From Schizochytrium sp. TIO01 (lineage: Eukaryota > Sar > Bigyra > Thraustochytrida > Thraustochytriidae): 64,000 nt of DNA. The notes below the pieces were generated by a model. That model ran no database searches, had not been told where the DNA came from, and saw nothing but the letters and a program-made list of their open reading frames with translations. The position numbers and the translations under genes are program-made. The DNA lies in assembly GCA_004764695.1 (NCBI GenBank), contig SMSO01000007.1, positions 1,991,270 to 2,055,269 of the forward strand. The letters run 5' to 3'. Below, piece after piece: positions 48,526 through 57,821 of this stretch; position 1 is the first letter of the stretch, and every line of letters begins with the position of its first letter.

Positions 48526-49716
48526 ATGGTGCTGAGAGGCTCGAACATCGCCCCTGGGTCTCTCCAGGAGGCAGAAGCTGCTGTGCGCAATGCACAAGAG
48601 CTGCTTGACCAGGCCAAGGCGGACCTGGAAGCCGCTAAGGATAGCACTCTTGAGGCCTTCAGTGAAGACACTATCAACCAGTACTCCAAGAAGGAGCTCG
48701 TGGACATCGTTAAGCAGCTCAACGCCAAGGTCGTGCGTCTTGAGGAGCGTGAACGTAGTGCTGAAGATGCTATGATCAAATCCCGTGTGGAGCTTCAGAA
48801 GACCATGACCTCTCTCTTGTGCGGAGGTGCTGCTGGAGCAATTGCACGCACAACTGTTGCTCCGCTTGACCGCGTCAAAATTTTGATGCAAACTTCGCAC
48901 ATGAACGGCACAGAGGCCAAGTACAACTCAATCTTGGGCACCACCAGACACATTGTGCAAGAGGAGGGACTCATTAAGCTCTGGCGAGGCAACTTGACAA
49001 ACTGTGTCCGTGTAGTGCCGCACACCGCGACCCAGTTTGTCTCTTACGATATCTACAAGTCGCTGTTGCTCGATGAGGGCGAGCGCATGACCGTGCCTAT
49101 CAGATTGCTCTCCGGAGCGCTGTCCGGAATGACCGCCGCCACCGTCACCCACCCTATGGATGTCGTACGTATCCGTCTCCAGACCCAGGCAGAACTCCGA
49201 GGCATTGCAGATGCAGTCAGGTCCGTGTACGCAGAGAACGGCATGCGGACTTTCTACAAGGGATACACCCCGGCAATGCTTTCGCTTTCGCCCTTCATCG
49301 CCATTAACTTTGCATCCTTTGATACGCTCAAGACCTGGTACTACGGTGAGACGAAGATGACCAAGAAGGAGCTCAAGGCTCGCAACCCGGCCGTGATTCT
49401 TGGCCTCGGTGCTCTCGCCGGAATTATTGCCCAGACTGCGTGCTACCCGTTGGACACTGTGCGCCGCCGCATGCAGCTGGCCGGCAAGACTTACTCTTCG
49501 ACCGCCAATGCATTTGCGACCATTCTGAAGGATGAGGGTATTGCCGGTTACTACAAGGGAATGACTGCCAATGCCATGAAGGTTGTGCCCAATAACGCCA
49601 TTCGCTTCGCAGCCTTTGAGGTACTCAAGTCCTGGTTTATGACTGACGAGGCTCTCCAGAAGTCTGCCACTAAGAAGTTCGCAACGCGCAACAGCAAGCC
49701 GGCAGCCGTTGCCTAA
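48526..49716 (+). CDS. Mitochondrial carrier (SLC25) with N-terminal helical extension
   Basis: The frame encodes 396 residues from an ATG in good context (AAAGATGG). After a charged helical extension (about residues 12-95) come three carrier repeats, shown by the signatures PLDRVK (113-118), HPMDVVR (209-215) and YPLDTVRRRM (307-316), each followed by the expected G-rich second helix. These proteins exchange small metabolites across the inner mitochondrial membrane. The motifs WRGN, VRVVP and GMTANAMKVVPNNAIRF resemble the CoA/nucleotide-type carriers (SLC25A42, ATP-Mg/Pi) rather than the ADP/ATP carrier, whose RRRMMM signature is here RRRMQL. The substrate is not settled. The extension is predicted to be coiled coil and is not the EF-hand domain of calcium-regulated carriers. 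Codon use is more biased to C- and G-ending codons than in neighbouring genes, suggesting high expression. Confidence 0.94.
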   Translation: MVLRGSNIAPGSLQEAEAAVRNAQELLDQAKADLEAAKDSTLEAFSEDTINQYSKKELVDIVKQLNAKVVRLEERERSAEDAMIKSRVELQKTMTSLLCGGAAGAIARTTVAPLDRVKILMQTSHMNGTEAKYNSILGTTRHIVQEEGLIKLWRGNLTNCVRVVPHTATQFVSYDIYKSLLLDEGERMTVPIRLLSGALSGMTAATVTHPMDVVRIRLQTQAELRGIADAVRSVYAENGMRTFYKGYTPAMLSLSPFIAINFASFDTLKTWYYGETKMTKKELKARNPAVILGLGALAGIIAQTACYPLDTVRRRMQLAGKTYSSTANAFATILKDEGIAGYYKGMTANAMKVVPNNAIRFAAFEVLKSWFMTDEALQKSATKKFATRNSKPAAVA

Positions 49717-51649
49717 GCTGTTTTGTCATAGGGAAGCACGAACGCTAGCCTGGCTGTGTGTTTACGTTGGATCGACCTGACTGCGCAGCCTATTTCTTTA
49801 CCTTGCATTTTCTGCCAGCCTTGCGCATCTTAGTGTTTATACGTAAATCTTTTCTCATACAATGAATGAATGCAAAATCTAAAACCATTACTCTGCCTCA
49901 TATACTCTCTTCAATTTTTCCACTCATTCGCGTCTTCAATGCTTTCTTTCAGCTTATGTTCGATGGCTAATGATACAACAGGCCATGCTTCATATATGGA
50001 CGACAACGACAAGCACGTTCTTATATAATCTCGGCAAGACAAAATCTGGCTCGCACTGGCTGACTTGACTCATTTATATACTAAATCGTCGTTCTTCAAA
50101 CTCTAGCATGAATGTCACAGAGTTTCTGACTCAAGAGTGAAGTGAATTATAGCTTGTCTTATTTGAATCCCATCCTGCGTGTATACACAATTACAGTATT
50201 ATTTAGCAGTTTTGATTTGTCGCTAAAACCTCTCTAACAAGCATCTTCAAAACTGCCGCAGTTGAAAGTCGATCAGCGTCAAGGATAGTTCCTCGAAACC
50301 ATTGTAGACAATTGTTCTTCATCTCGGTCTCTGCTCAGCCTAATTTGTTTTCCCTTTTTAATAATTGTTTTCCCATCCAGTATTTCAAAAATGGTCTGGG
50401 CGATTTCAAGTTTAAAGTAGCATGTTGTGAAACAGTCCATTCAAAAGTCAATTTCAATTTTCCTTGCTCAGATGAAAGCACCACCCTCCCATAGTTCCTA
50501 AAAAAACTTGATTTACATCAAGCAGCAATGCCTTGTTGTTCAGCATTTGCTAGAAAGAGGTCTGATATGCACGCCTTCACTAATGTTTATCTTTAAGCTA
50601 TCTTTTGCAGTTGCATTGATGATTCAATTAACAGTGAGAGGTCACTATCACACACTGTTGCTGACAGAGGGTAGTATTCGCTTTTTTCGATTCGATTTCC
50701 TTATCCTCATTTTGAGTCGGGTCATAATTTATCAGAGGAGAGCACATAACCTTTGACACCCGTACTGCATTGCCGTACGTACATGTCAACTTCAATAGAG
50801 ATGCACAAAATCTTTGTTGTTGGGATGAATAAACTTTCAGTCTTGCCCTTCATTTGACGCCCCGGATACAAGAGTCCTGAGATTGAGAATTCTGGGCAAA
50901 ATAAATTTTATTTTGGGCACCTAAACGATGGGGCAGTCATATACGTCGCTAAGGCCAAAGTATTTTTGTTTTATTTTATATCTGGTGAGTCCTCTTTACC
51001 GATGAGCTCTTTCATCAATATATTTTCAAACCCAATCCAGTCTGCAAAAGTCTCAACACAATGTGCACAGCAATTCAAGAAGATCATGAGTTCTATTTGC
51101 TCGACTCAAAGGGAAACGTACTGAATTGTCCAAATCCTAAAAAGAATATTTATCAGTATCATGATCAGTAAAACATAGAAGATTGAAGTCAATTCCATTA
51201 AGAAAAACAAAAAAACAAAAAAACAATCAGACCCTTGTGTAGAGAGGAGGATAAACTTAAATCTAGTTTCCTTCAACAATACTAACAGAAAAAAATAGAG
51301 TTTTCGATTATTAATTAATGTCTTCTTTCTAGCCGCCTTTTTACTGTCCCATTTTCTGCTTAAATTCCAGACTCTTACTTTCATAATTTTAAGGGTGGAA
51401 TCAGCCTCATGAACCGTAGGTACTAACTCAAAGCTACTACTTTATTGCTCCTCATACAGTAGGAACCGACGGAACGGACAACTTGAACCAGAACAATATA
51501 TGAATAAGACAACCGAAATAAAGAATCGTAATATCTAGTTAAATACAATGTTGCACCATCAGAGATCTTATCGTAAATAATGTCTTGACAGATCTATGCA
51601 CCCTTAAACGCTGTAAGAATATACGAGATTTTGACTGCTGCTATATATA
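49717..51649. other. Intergenic region, no gene found
   Basis: AT-rich single-copy sequence between the carrier (+) and the stop of the Kdo transferase (-). A hydrophobic 92-codon frame at 51106-51384 (-) is a translation of AT-rich DNA, and 50508-50756 (+) is similar. No gene is supported. Confidence 0.6.
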
Positions 51650-53215
51650 TTACAAGCCCTTACAAAGATTGTCCCACAAAGAGTTCCACTGATCAATCTG
51701 ATGTCTGCTTGCGGGCTCTCCACAACCTGCCTGCTCTAATGTTCGGGCAGATAATATCTTTTGTACAATATCTTCATGCCCGCAGACGCTGTGCACCCCA
51801 GGCACAAGGGGCTCAAATGCAGCAGCCCCGACCCCTTGCATGACTAGTGAGCATCCGGCGAACAAAGCTTCGTGCGCATTATGTACGCCCTTGAACTCAC
51901 TTTGTGGGAGTGAGCCTCCGATAAATGCAATATCCACTTGTTCATAGACTTGAGCAAGAATACCTAGTGAGTCGATGATAATTATGCAAGACTCTTGTGT
52001 GCAATCTCGCAGGTCTTGAGAACTTTTGTTTATGAGTTCACTCCACAGCAACACTATAACGCCGGGGGTCACTTTCGCAACGTTTTGAAGTACCTGTGTA
52101 CATCTTTCGGGATGCCTCGGTGCGATTATGGTGAGGGGACGTTGATCTTTATCCTTCAAGTTATCTAAAACATTTGGTGCTCTTTTTGCCTTTGACAGCA
52201 TAAGGTGAGCTTTTGCAACTTCAACCTCCTCTCCCTTATGAGTTGAACCTGCTACCCACGTGCGATGTCGCGCATTATCAATAGATTCAAAGATCCTTGC
52301 AACTGGGTTGTTCTCGACAGTATCCATGCAGCTATAGTTGTCAGATTCCTTCGATCTTCGAAACAGGAAATCAAGGCTTTTAAAGTCTATCACAGCGTTG
52401 ACATGCTTTTCAGCGCGTGAAGATTTTAATGCGACCTCAATCCGCGATGAATCTTGGTCACTCCGTGCCGCAATGTAGTCAAAACATGATAGCATAGACG
52501 CGAGAAGACTTTGTGTCCAAGTGAACATTTGCCATCTACGCAAGGAACGCTCTGAAAGCCGGCCATTGACAAGAAATAAGGGGACCTTTCGAGCCTTGAG
52601 CTCATGCAGTGTACAAGGCCAGAGCTCAGATTCTACCCAGACTGCCAGACTAGGCTGCCACGCATCCAAAAAACTATCTACACGTCTGGGAAAGTCTAGA
52701 GGTGCTAGCCCAAATGTAATTCGCGTAGCAAAGTCTTTTGAAAATCGATCTGGCACAACTGCTAATGCAGATGCAGAGCTGCATGTCATGACAACATGTG
52801 CAGTGGGCTTTTCACGCAACAGCTTCTCCACAAGGTTCACAATACAAAGGCCCTCGCCTACAGATGCTGCATGAAACCATGCTATGCGTTGCTGCCTAGC
52901 TTCAACATCCAAGGCGAGTCTGGTGTCCTTTTGTTCGAAATGCTTATGTTGGGCTGATGAGTTTCTGAAAAGAAAAGTTGACGGCCACAACCCCAAAAGA
53001 GGCATGAAAGGTACTGATTTTGGAGGAACCCACGACTGAGGCCATGGTACCTTGGGCTCAGGCCATTGTCTAGCACGTGCAGACTCAACACCAAGCCGAG
53101 CAGCACGGAGTCGAGTCTGAGCCCGTGCGTTGCGCGCCATCTCTGCCACTTCGGCGACACCAATCGACTCAAGCGCTCCTGCGAAAAAACGCCACCATCG
53201 TACGACGGCTTCCAT
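51650..53215 (-). CDS. waaA: Bacterial-type Kdo transferase (WaaA/KdtA family)
   Basis: The frame encodes 521 residues from the first in-frame ATG. Kdo transferase moves 3-deoxy-D-manno-octulosonic acid from CMP-Kdo to lipid A precursors in Gram-negative bacteria; plants carry a mitochondrial homologue of unclear product. Family motifs appear in order: WFHAASVGE (113-121, with catalytic-type Glu121), WVESELWP (193-200), LVNGRLSERS (215-224), AGSTHKGEE (322-330), IAPRHPER (364-371) and a VDIAFIGGSL block (427-436). The usual GGHNPLEPA motif after it is changed to KGVHNAHEA (442-450), keeping His, Asn and Glu but not Pro-Leu. The N-terminus lacks the usual bacterial membrane anchor and is Arg/Ala-rich from residue 6, so organelle targeting is possible. 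It shares a divergent 723-bp region with DPH3. It is intronless, but codon use does not stand out. Confidence 0.9.
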   Translation of the reverse strand: MEAVVRWWRFFAGALESIGVAEVAEMARNARAQTRLRAARLGVESARARQWPEPKVPWPQSWVPPKSVPFMPLLGLWPSTFLFRNSSAQHKHFEQKDTRLALDVEARQQRIAWFHAASVGEGLCIVNLVEKLLREKPTAHVVMTCSSASALAVVPDRFSKDFATRITFGLAPLDFPRRVDSFLDAWQPSLAVWVESELWPCTLHELKARKVPLFLVNGRLSERSLRRWQMFTWTQSLLASMLSCFDYIAARSDQDSSRIEVALKSSRAEKHVNAVIDFKSLDFLFRRSKESDNYSCMDTVENNPVARIFESIDNARHRTWVAGSTHKGEEVEVAKAHLMLSKAKRAPNVLDNLKDKDQRPLTIIAPRHPERCTQVLQNVAKVTPGVIVLLWSELINKSSQDLRDCTQESCIIIIDSLGILAQVYEQVDIAFIGGSLPQSEFKGVHNAHEALFAGCSLVMQGVGAAAFEPLVPGVHSVCGHEDIVQKILSARTLEQAGCGEPASRHQIDQWNSLWDNLCKGL

Positions 53216-53938
53216 AACTTGGATGCCTCTCAACTCCACATCAAGCTGGTTTGCGCGCGGATTTCGTTCCGGTTTTGCCTCTCAATTCTTAGTTTGCAGC
53301 AGCTTTACTCATCGAAAGTAAGGCGGCCTAATATTGTGTTAATTGATTCTGACTTGCATTTTTAAAAGTTGAGTCCGCGACATGAAGGCTTTTCAGGAAT
53401 TGAAGGCTATTGAATTTACCGCCTATACCATGTAGAGATATCAACTTGAAGTGAAGCAGAGTCACTACACTCGTTACGAATTGTAAATCTACAACCCTTC
53501 AGCAGGGATTATTCTAAATTTCTATCACGAAGTTTCGGGTTGAGCTTGTTCTTTCCATAAAACAAGAACCCGCTCGCTCACTTGCTTCCTTGTCTAATTT
53601 ATCAAATTTGCTGTTCTATGCGACTAAAAAGCCGCCCTATGAAGAGATTTTGATGTTTCGAATTAGATGGCCGCCATGTTCGAGTCGTTTGTAATCACAC
53701 CTTCCTAAGTTCGTTCCCTGCCATGGGCTCACGTTGATGCACTATGACCAAAGCCTTGAGGACCACCCAAACGAATGAAATATTAGAAAACTATGCGATT
53801 TTGTCTTATTACTCGCTACTAGCAACTAATAACACTAATACTATGAATACATCATGAGCAGGTGAACCAATTCGAAAACCAAGGGAGAGAACTGTGCTCA
53901 AAACTTGAAGCTGGCATCAGCCTACTGCGAGGAAGAAG
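53216..53938. promoter_or_regulatory. Divergent promoter region, Kdo transferase and DPH3
   Basis: A 723-bp gap between the ATG of the Kdo transferase (-) and the ATG of DPH3 (+). No open frame of note; regulatory role inferred from position only. Confidence 0.45.
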
Positions 53939-54394
53939 ATGGCGGCTTGGGATGATATCAACCTGGATGAAATGACCTTCTCTCAGGAGGAGGACATGTA
54001 CACGTATCCGTGTCCGTGCGGTGACGATTTCTTCATTACCGTAGATGACCTCCTGGGCGCAGAAGACCTTGCACCGTGTCCAAGCTGCTCACTACTCATC
54101 CGCGTGATCTACGATCCCGAAGAATTCCTTGAGAGTATTGAACTCCTCATGGAAAACGAGTCTGATGGAGATCAAGGCGAAGAAGCAGGTGACGAGCAGC
54201 AGGAACAAGTAGCTGTTTGTGCGGCTAAAGAAGAGTCAAAACCGGGTATACCCGAGGAATACCCTGAAAATAATGCAGGAGACACCGACAATGCAACATA
54301 TCAGAATAGTGCAGAGGCTGTAGCCACGGAACTGGAGAAACTAGAGATTGGCGCTGACGGTGAGAAACGTGACGTTGATCTTGTTGACCCATAA
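53939..54394 (+). CDS. DPH3: Diphthamide biosynthesis protein 3 (DPH3/KTI11), CSL zinc protein
   Basis: The frame encodes 151 residues starting at an ATG in good context. DPH3 donates electrons to the DPH1-DPH2 radical enzyme that starts diphthamide synthesis on elongation factor 2, and is also tied to Elongator. The N-terminal zinc ribbon carries all four cysteines, as CPC (25-27) and CPSC (47-50), with the conserved DDFFITVDDLL and VIYD segments. Family proteins usually end soon after about 80 residues. Here an acidic tail (about 75-151, rich in Glu, Asp and Gln) doubles the length, with no second domain visible. It is divergent to the Kdo transferase, and no functional link is evident. Confidence 0.95.
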   Translation: MAAWDDINLDEMTFSQEEDMYTYPCPCGDDFFITVDDLLGAEDLAPCPSCSLLIRVIYDPEEFLESIELLMENESDGDQGEEAGDEQQEQVAVCAAKEESKPGIPEEYPENNAGDTDNATYQNSAEAVATELEKLEIGADGEKRDVDLVDP

Positions 54395-55367
54395 CAAGGC
54401 ATTTCTTTGAGAAGGTAGTGCACAACTCTTTTGAACATTTTTGTACGGGACGCTTTCTCAATGCCCAACAAACACAGAGTTCCAGACTTTACGTGTGCCA
54501 TCAAATGCATGTATCTATTTGTATAAAATAGAAATGATGATGTGGTCAAATAGACATGAAGATAATCCTGGTGCTTTGGATGTGGGTCACGTACTCAATC
54601 TCTTCATGGCACACATAAGTCTTGCTATGTATACGGTGTATGAGCTTTGTTTGGTATTCAAAGAAACATCTGCAAAGTGTATCTGTGTTGAGTAAATAAG
54701 CGTAGCTAAGTAGTTTGAGAATATACGGGAAACCCTAGCCTGTACATAGGACGCTCAGCTATTCATTTATCATCAAACCAACAGGGCGAGTATCCCTGTT
54801 GCACAAAATACAATGAAATGATGACGATGTTGCAAAATTGACATTGTAATTAGGATTCCTCTTCCGTGTCTAAACTAATTAAGCGGTTACAGGTAATACT
54901 GAGGGTGTTTAAATAGCGCTCGAGTACTATTTTGTCGACAGGTGCTGTTGTAGCAAAGTCTGATTTGTTAGTCAATTGTCATTTGGTACAGGCCTTCGTA
55001 TTCAATCACGTAGGCTAATTCAAAACATCATGTTTTTTCCCGATTTTTTATATTATCCTCTCATTTTATTTTTCAAGAAAGATGAAAATCTCTTTTATCT
55101 AGTTCAGAGGTGGCTCTCTATACATTTGAAATGTTTGGAGGTCTGCATTACTACTTTTTAAGTGTAATGTCAATTCATGGGTTCCATTCATGTCAGATAG
55201 AAATTCTCTAGTTCTTTGTCTTTTGCAATGATTATCCCTTTGGGACTTGTATTTTTTTTAATGTTTTCTTCCAATATCGAAAAGCAAGTTCGAGTTGTTG
55301 AGCTAAAGATAGTAAAGCAGTGAATAACTTATGAATATTACTCTATAATTCGACACAAATATTATTG
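54395..55367. other. Intergenic region, 3' ends of convergent genes
   Basis: AT-rich with no open frame of note, between the DPH3 stop (+) and the GAF-protein stop (-). Confidence 0.6.
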
Positions 55368-57821
55368 TTAGGACGTCAGGTCAACCTGTGAAAGTGCAAT
55401 AGTGATAGCAATTTGGGGCAGTAGGTCTTTGGTGATGGTTTCAATATATGATGCGTCAGTGTATGGCGCCCATGGCATTGATATCTGCAGCACACCCCAT
55501 GGTTCAATAGCGGCTGATGATACTTCAGCAGTTTGCAAGTGTGGAATCGGCATTGCAAGCATCGCAAGGCCATCAGTTTCAAGATCAATATTTGCATTGA
55601 AACGAGGGTCATTGTAAGGGTCTTCGAGTCGAGCAGTATCGCCCGTCGAAACAAGATCTCCGGCAACGCCAGCATTGGCAGCGCACGAAGTTCGAACCAT
55701 TCGCTCAAAGTCCTCATAATGATTTGAAGCGTAAGACTTAACTTGAACAAAATGTAATGTCCCTGGGCCAACTGCTGTATCTCCCTCCGATGCGGGGCCG
55801 GACGACATTGGGCGTCTCCAAGCAAAAATTCTACAACGGCGAGCTCCAGGAACTGTCTTTACCACCTGAAGCTCTAAACGCCGGAAAAGCTCAACTTTCA
55901 CAGGTTCAGATTTTCGCGTTTGGGGAGACACGGAGAATACTTTCATTATGTCGTGGGGAAAATGCAGCATGCTTTTCATTGTATTGTCTCGCATCCGAAT
56001 AGTTTGCATGGTCTTCACATTTTCAAGCGACCAAAGGGCTGCATGACCGAATAAACTCAAGGCAATACCTTGGCTATCAGAGAAGATACGCCGCGAGATT
56101 GCGTGAGATTTGGATGCTGATTTTGACACTTGTAAAATTGCAATCGGCATCTGGTTGAAAGGTGATGAAGCATCCACAATATGCTCTGGTGTTACATTGG
56201 TTAGGTTCTCTCTAAAAATTGGAATAGTAGCCAAACTTTGCTTTGAGAAGCCCTCTCCATTCTTCGGTGCAGAAAATTCTCGTGATGAACCAAGATGATC
56301 TACCTTGGAATTGTAGTGATATTCTTCCTCGTTGCCCAATACACAATTATTGAGCACAACAAGTTTCCCTGTTCTGGCCACGTAACCAGCGATACCACTG
56401 TTTTCAACATCAGAATATGTAAACTTCACCTCGTTTCCATTGCGAGCACTCCTTGTTGAGATTGTCGACTTTTTGGAGTCGACTATCCAAAATGTTACGT
56501 GCTTTAGCCCAGGCGCAATTGACTTGCATGCCTCCGAGATCTTTTCGAAAACATCGATCACAGCCCCATCGGGATGGGAGTACAAATGGAGTTGTTCCGG
56601 GTAGCTTGAGAGGCGGAAGAGCTCCTTGGCGCAAGTCTGAAAGTTGCGCACTAAATCTACAAGGTGCCGCGCTTGCGATTTTGTGAACTGTTGCGCCTTT
56701 GAAACAGCCAAAGCAAGCTGTTCGTCTTCCACTTCTGCCGCAGACTTTCCTCCACCTTCGTTATTTTCCCCTCCAGCCTTGGTTTGCTGAGACACTACGT
56801 TAGGGTCGTTAGGGTCAACAGCAACGGAGGACAAATGTAGTTTTTTGTACATGTCGTGCAGGAGTTTAGGAAGGATATCTGCATATGTTTGATTAGCATC
56901 GTTTTCCATTGGACTGTCCTCAGATTCATCAACCTCAGGGAGGTTAAAACCTCGAGTGGTGTGCCTCTTGGCTGCACCTACTGGAGAGAACGAATCTCGT
57001 TGCTTACTATGAGGACTGACCGATGTTCTCCTTCGGGATCCACTGACTGGCGATGCTGGCACACTTGCGATCGTGGCCCTTTTATTTAGCGTGTCTTGTT
57101 TGGGGTTCATGTTATTGATTGCTGAGTTGCGTGGCACAAGGTCACTCAAGGTTGCTATACTTTCCTCTTTCAAAAACCTTTGTTGGAATTTGTTTTCACG
57201 TAGTTGTCGACTAAGCTCATTGCATGTGTGTTGTAAAGTCCCAAGTTGTTTTTCTACGGCCTGGTTACGTACTAAAAGTTCATTGCGCTCTGCAGTAAGT
57301 GTGCGGTATGCCCTTTTGAAAGCTTGACTGTTTACGCCTCCCCAATTCAGTTTTGTTCGCGCTCTCGTGTGGGCTTGGCGAACACCATGGTCCTCGACTC
57401 GTGGGATAGAATTGCCCGCTTCTACTCCTGTAGGAACTTCATTACGCGAGTCTAAAGGCATAGAGGTCAGCGCGTCAAGCAGGTTTTCATTTCGCAATGA
57501 AACTTTGTCCATCTTTGATTCCAATGTGTGCACAAGCGCTGCTTGAGATCGAAGCTCTTGTTTGAGTTTGGCCACTTCTTGGTGTAAATTTTCATTCTCC
57601 TCTCGAATTCTATCATTTCTAATCTCAAGGGCTTCTGCGTCGAGGATTCTTCGACGTTGCGCTCGTCGTGCAAGTTTTGCAGCGTATGCACTCGGTAAAA
57701 CTTCTTGGGGACTGGGAATTGCCCCCGCTCTGTGTATTGCAGCAAACGCTTGTGGCTTAGGGTGAGGCGTTGATGTTGGCAGCGCTGGCGATGAGCCACA
57801 ATGACGCAGGTTTGTGGTCAT
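55368..57821 (-). CDS. Leucine-zipper plus two GAF-like domain protein
   Basis: The first in-frame ATG gives 817 residues. A basic Arg-rich patch (about 50-60, LARRAQRRR) is followed by a perfect heptad series (Leu65, Ile72, Leu79, Leu86, Gln93, Leu100), like a bZIP, though the basic part lacks the Asn found in canonical bZIPs. A second coiled coil covers about 165-220. A low-complexity Ser/Arg-rich region with many SP dipeptides (about 255-305) follows. Two GAF-like domains lie at about 410-605 (SGIAGYVARTG, ATIPIF) and about 640-815 (AGVAGDLVSTGD, EDPYNDPRFN, WGVLQI). The second is textbook; the first is more diverged, so its boundaries are approximate. GAF domains bind cyclic nucleotides or other small ligands, or dimerise. 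No catalytic domain is present. It may be a ligand-controlled regulator, but DNA binding is unproven. Confidence 0.87.
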   Translation of the reverse strand: MTTNLRHCGSSPALPTSTPHPKPQAFAAIHRAGAIPSPQEVLPSAYAAKLARRAQRRRILDAEALEIRNDRIREENENLHQEVAKLKQELRSQAALVHTLESKMDKVSLRNENLLDALTSMPLDSRNEVPTGVEAGNSIPRVEDHGVRQAHTRARTKLNWGGVNSQAFKRAYRTLTAERNELLVRNQAVEKQLGTLQHTCNELSRQLRENKFQQRFLKEESIATLSDLVPRNSAINNMNPKQDTLNKRATIASVPASPVSGSRRRTSVSPHSKQRDSFSPVGAAKRHTTRGFNLPEVDESEDSPMENDANQTYADILPKLLHDMYKKLHLSSVAVDPNDPNVVSQQTKAGGENNEGGGKSAAEVEDEQLALAVSKAQQFTKSQARHLVDLVRNFQTCAKELFRLSSYPEQLHLYSHPDGAVIDVFEKISEACKSIAPGLKHVTFWIVDSKKSTISTRSARNGNEVKFTYSDVENSGIAGYVARTGKLVVLNNCVLGNEEEYHYNSKVDHLGSSREFSAPKNGEGFSKQSLATIPIFRENLTNVTPEHIVDASSPFNQMPIAILQVSKSASKSHAISRRIFSDSQGIALSLFGHAALWSLENVKTMQTIRMRDNTMKSMLHFPHDIMKVFSVSPQTRKSEPVKVELFRRLELQVVKTVPGARRCRIFAWRRPMSSGPASEGDTAVGPGTLHFVQVKSYASNHYEDFERMVRTSCAANAGVAGDLVSTGDTARLEDPYNDPRFNANIDLETDGLAMLAMPIPHLQTAEVSSAAIEPWGVLQISMPWAPYTDASYIETITKDLLPQIAITIALSQVDLTS

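Noticed and set aside
51106-51384. Hydrophobic minus-strand frame that looks like a membrane protein
   Set aside because: It lies in AT-rich DNA, where T-rich codons always give Phe, Leu and Ile. No neighbours or conservation support it.
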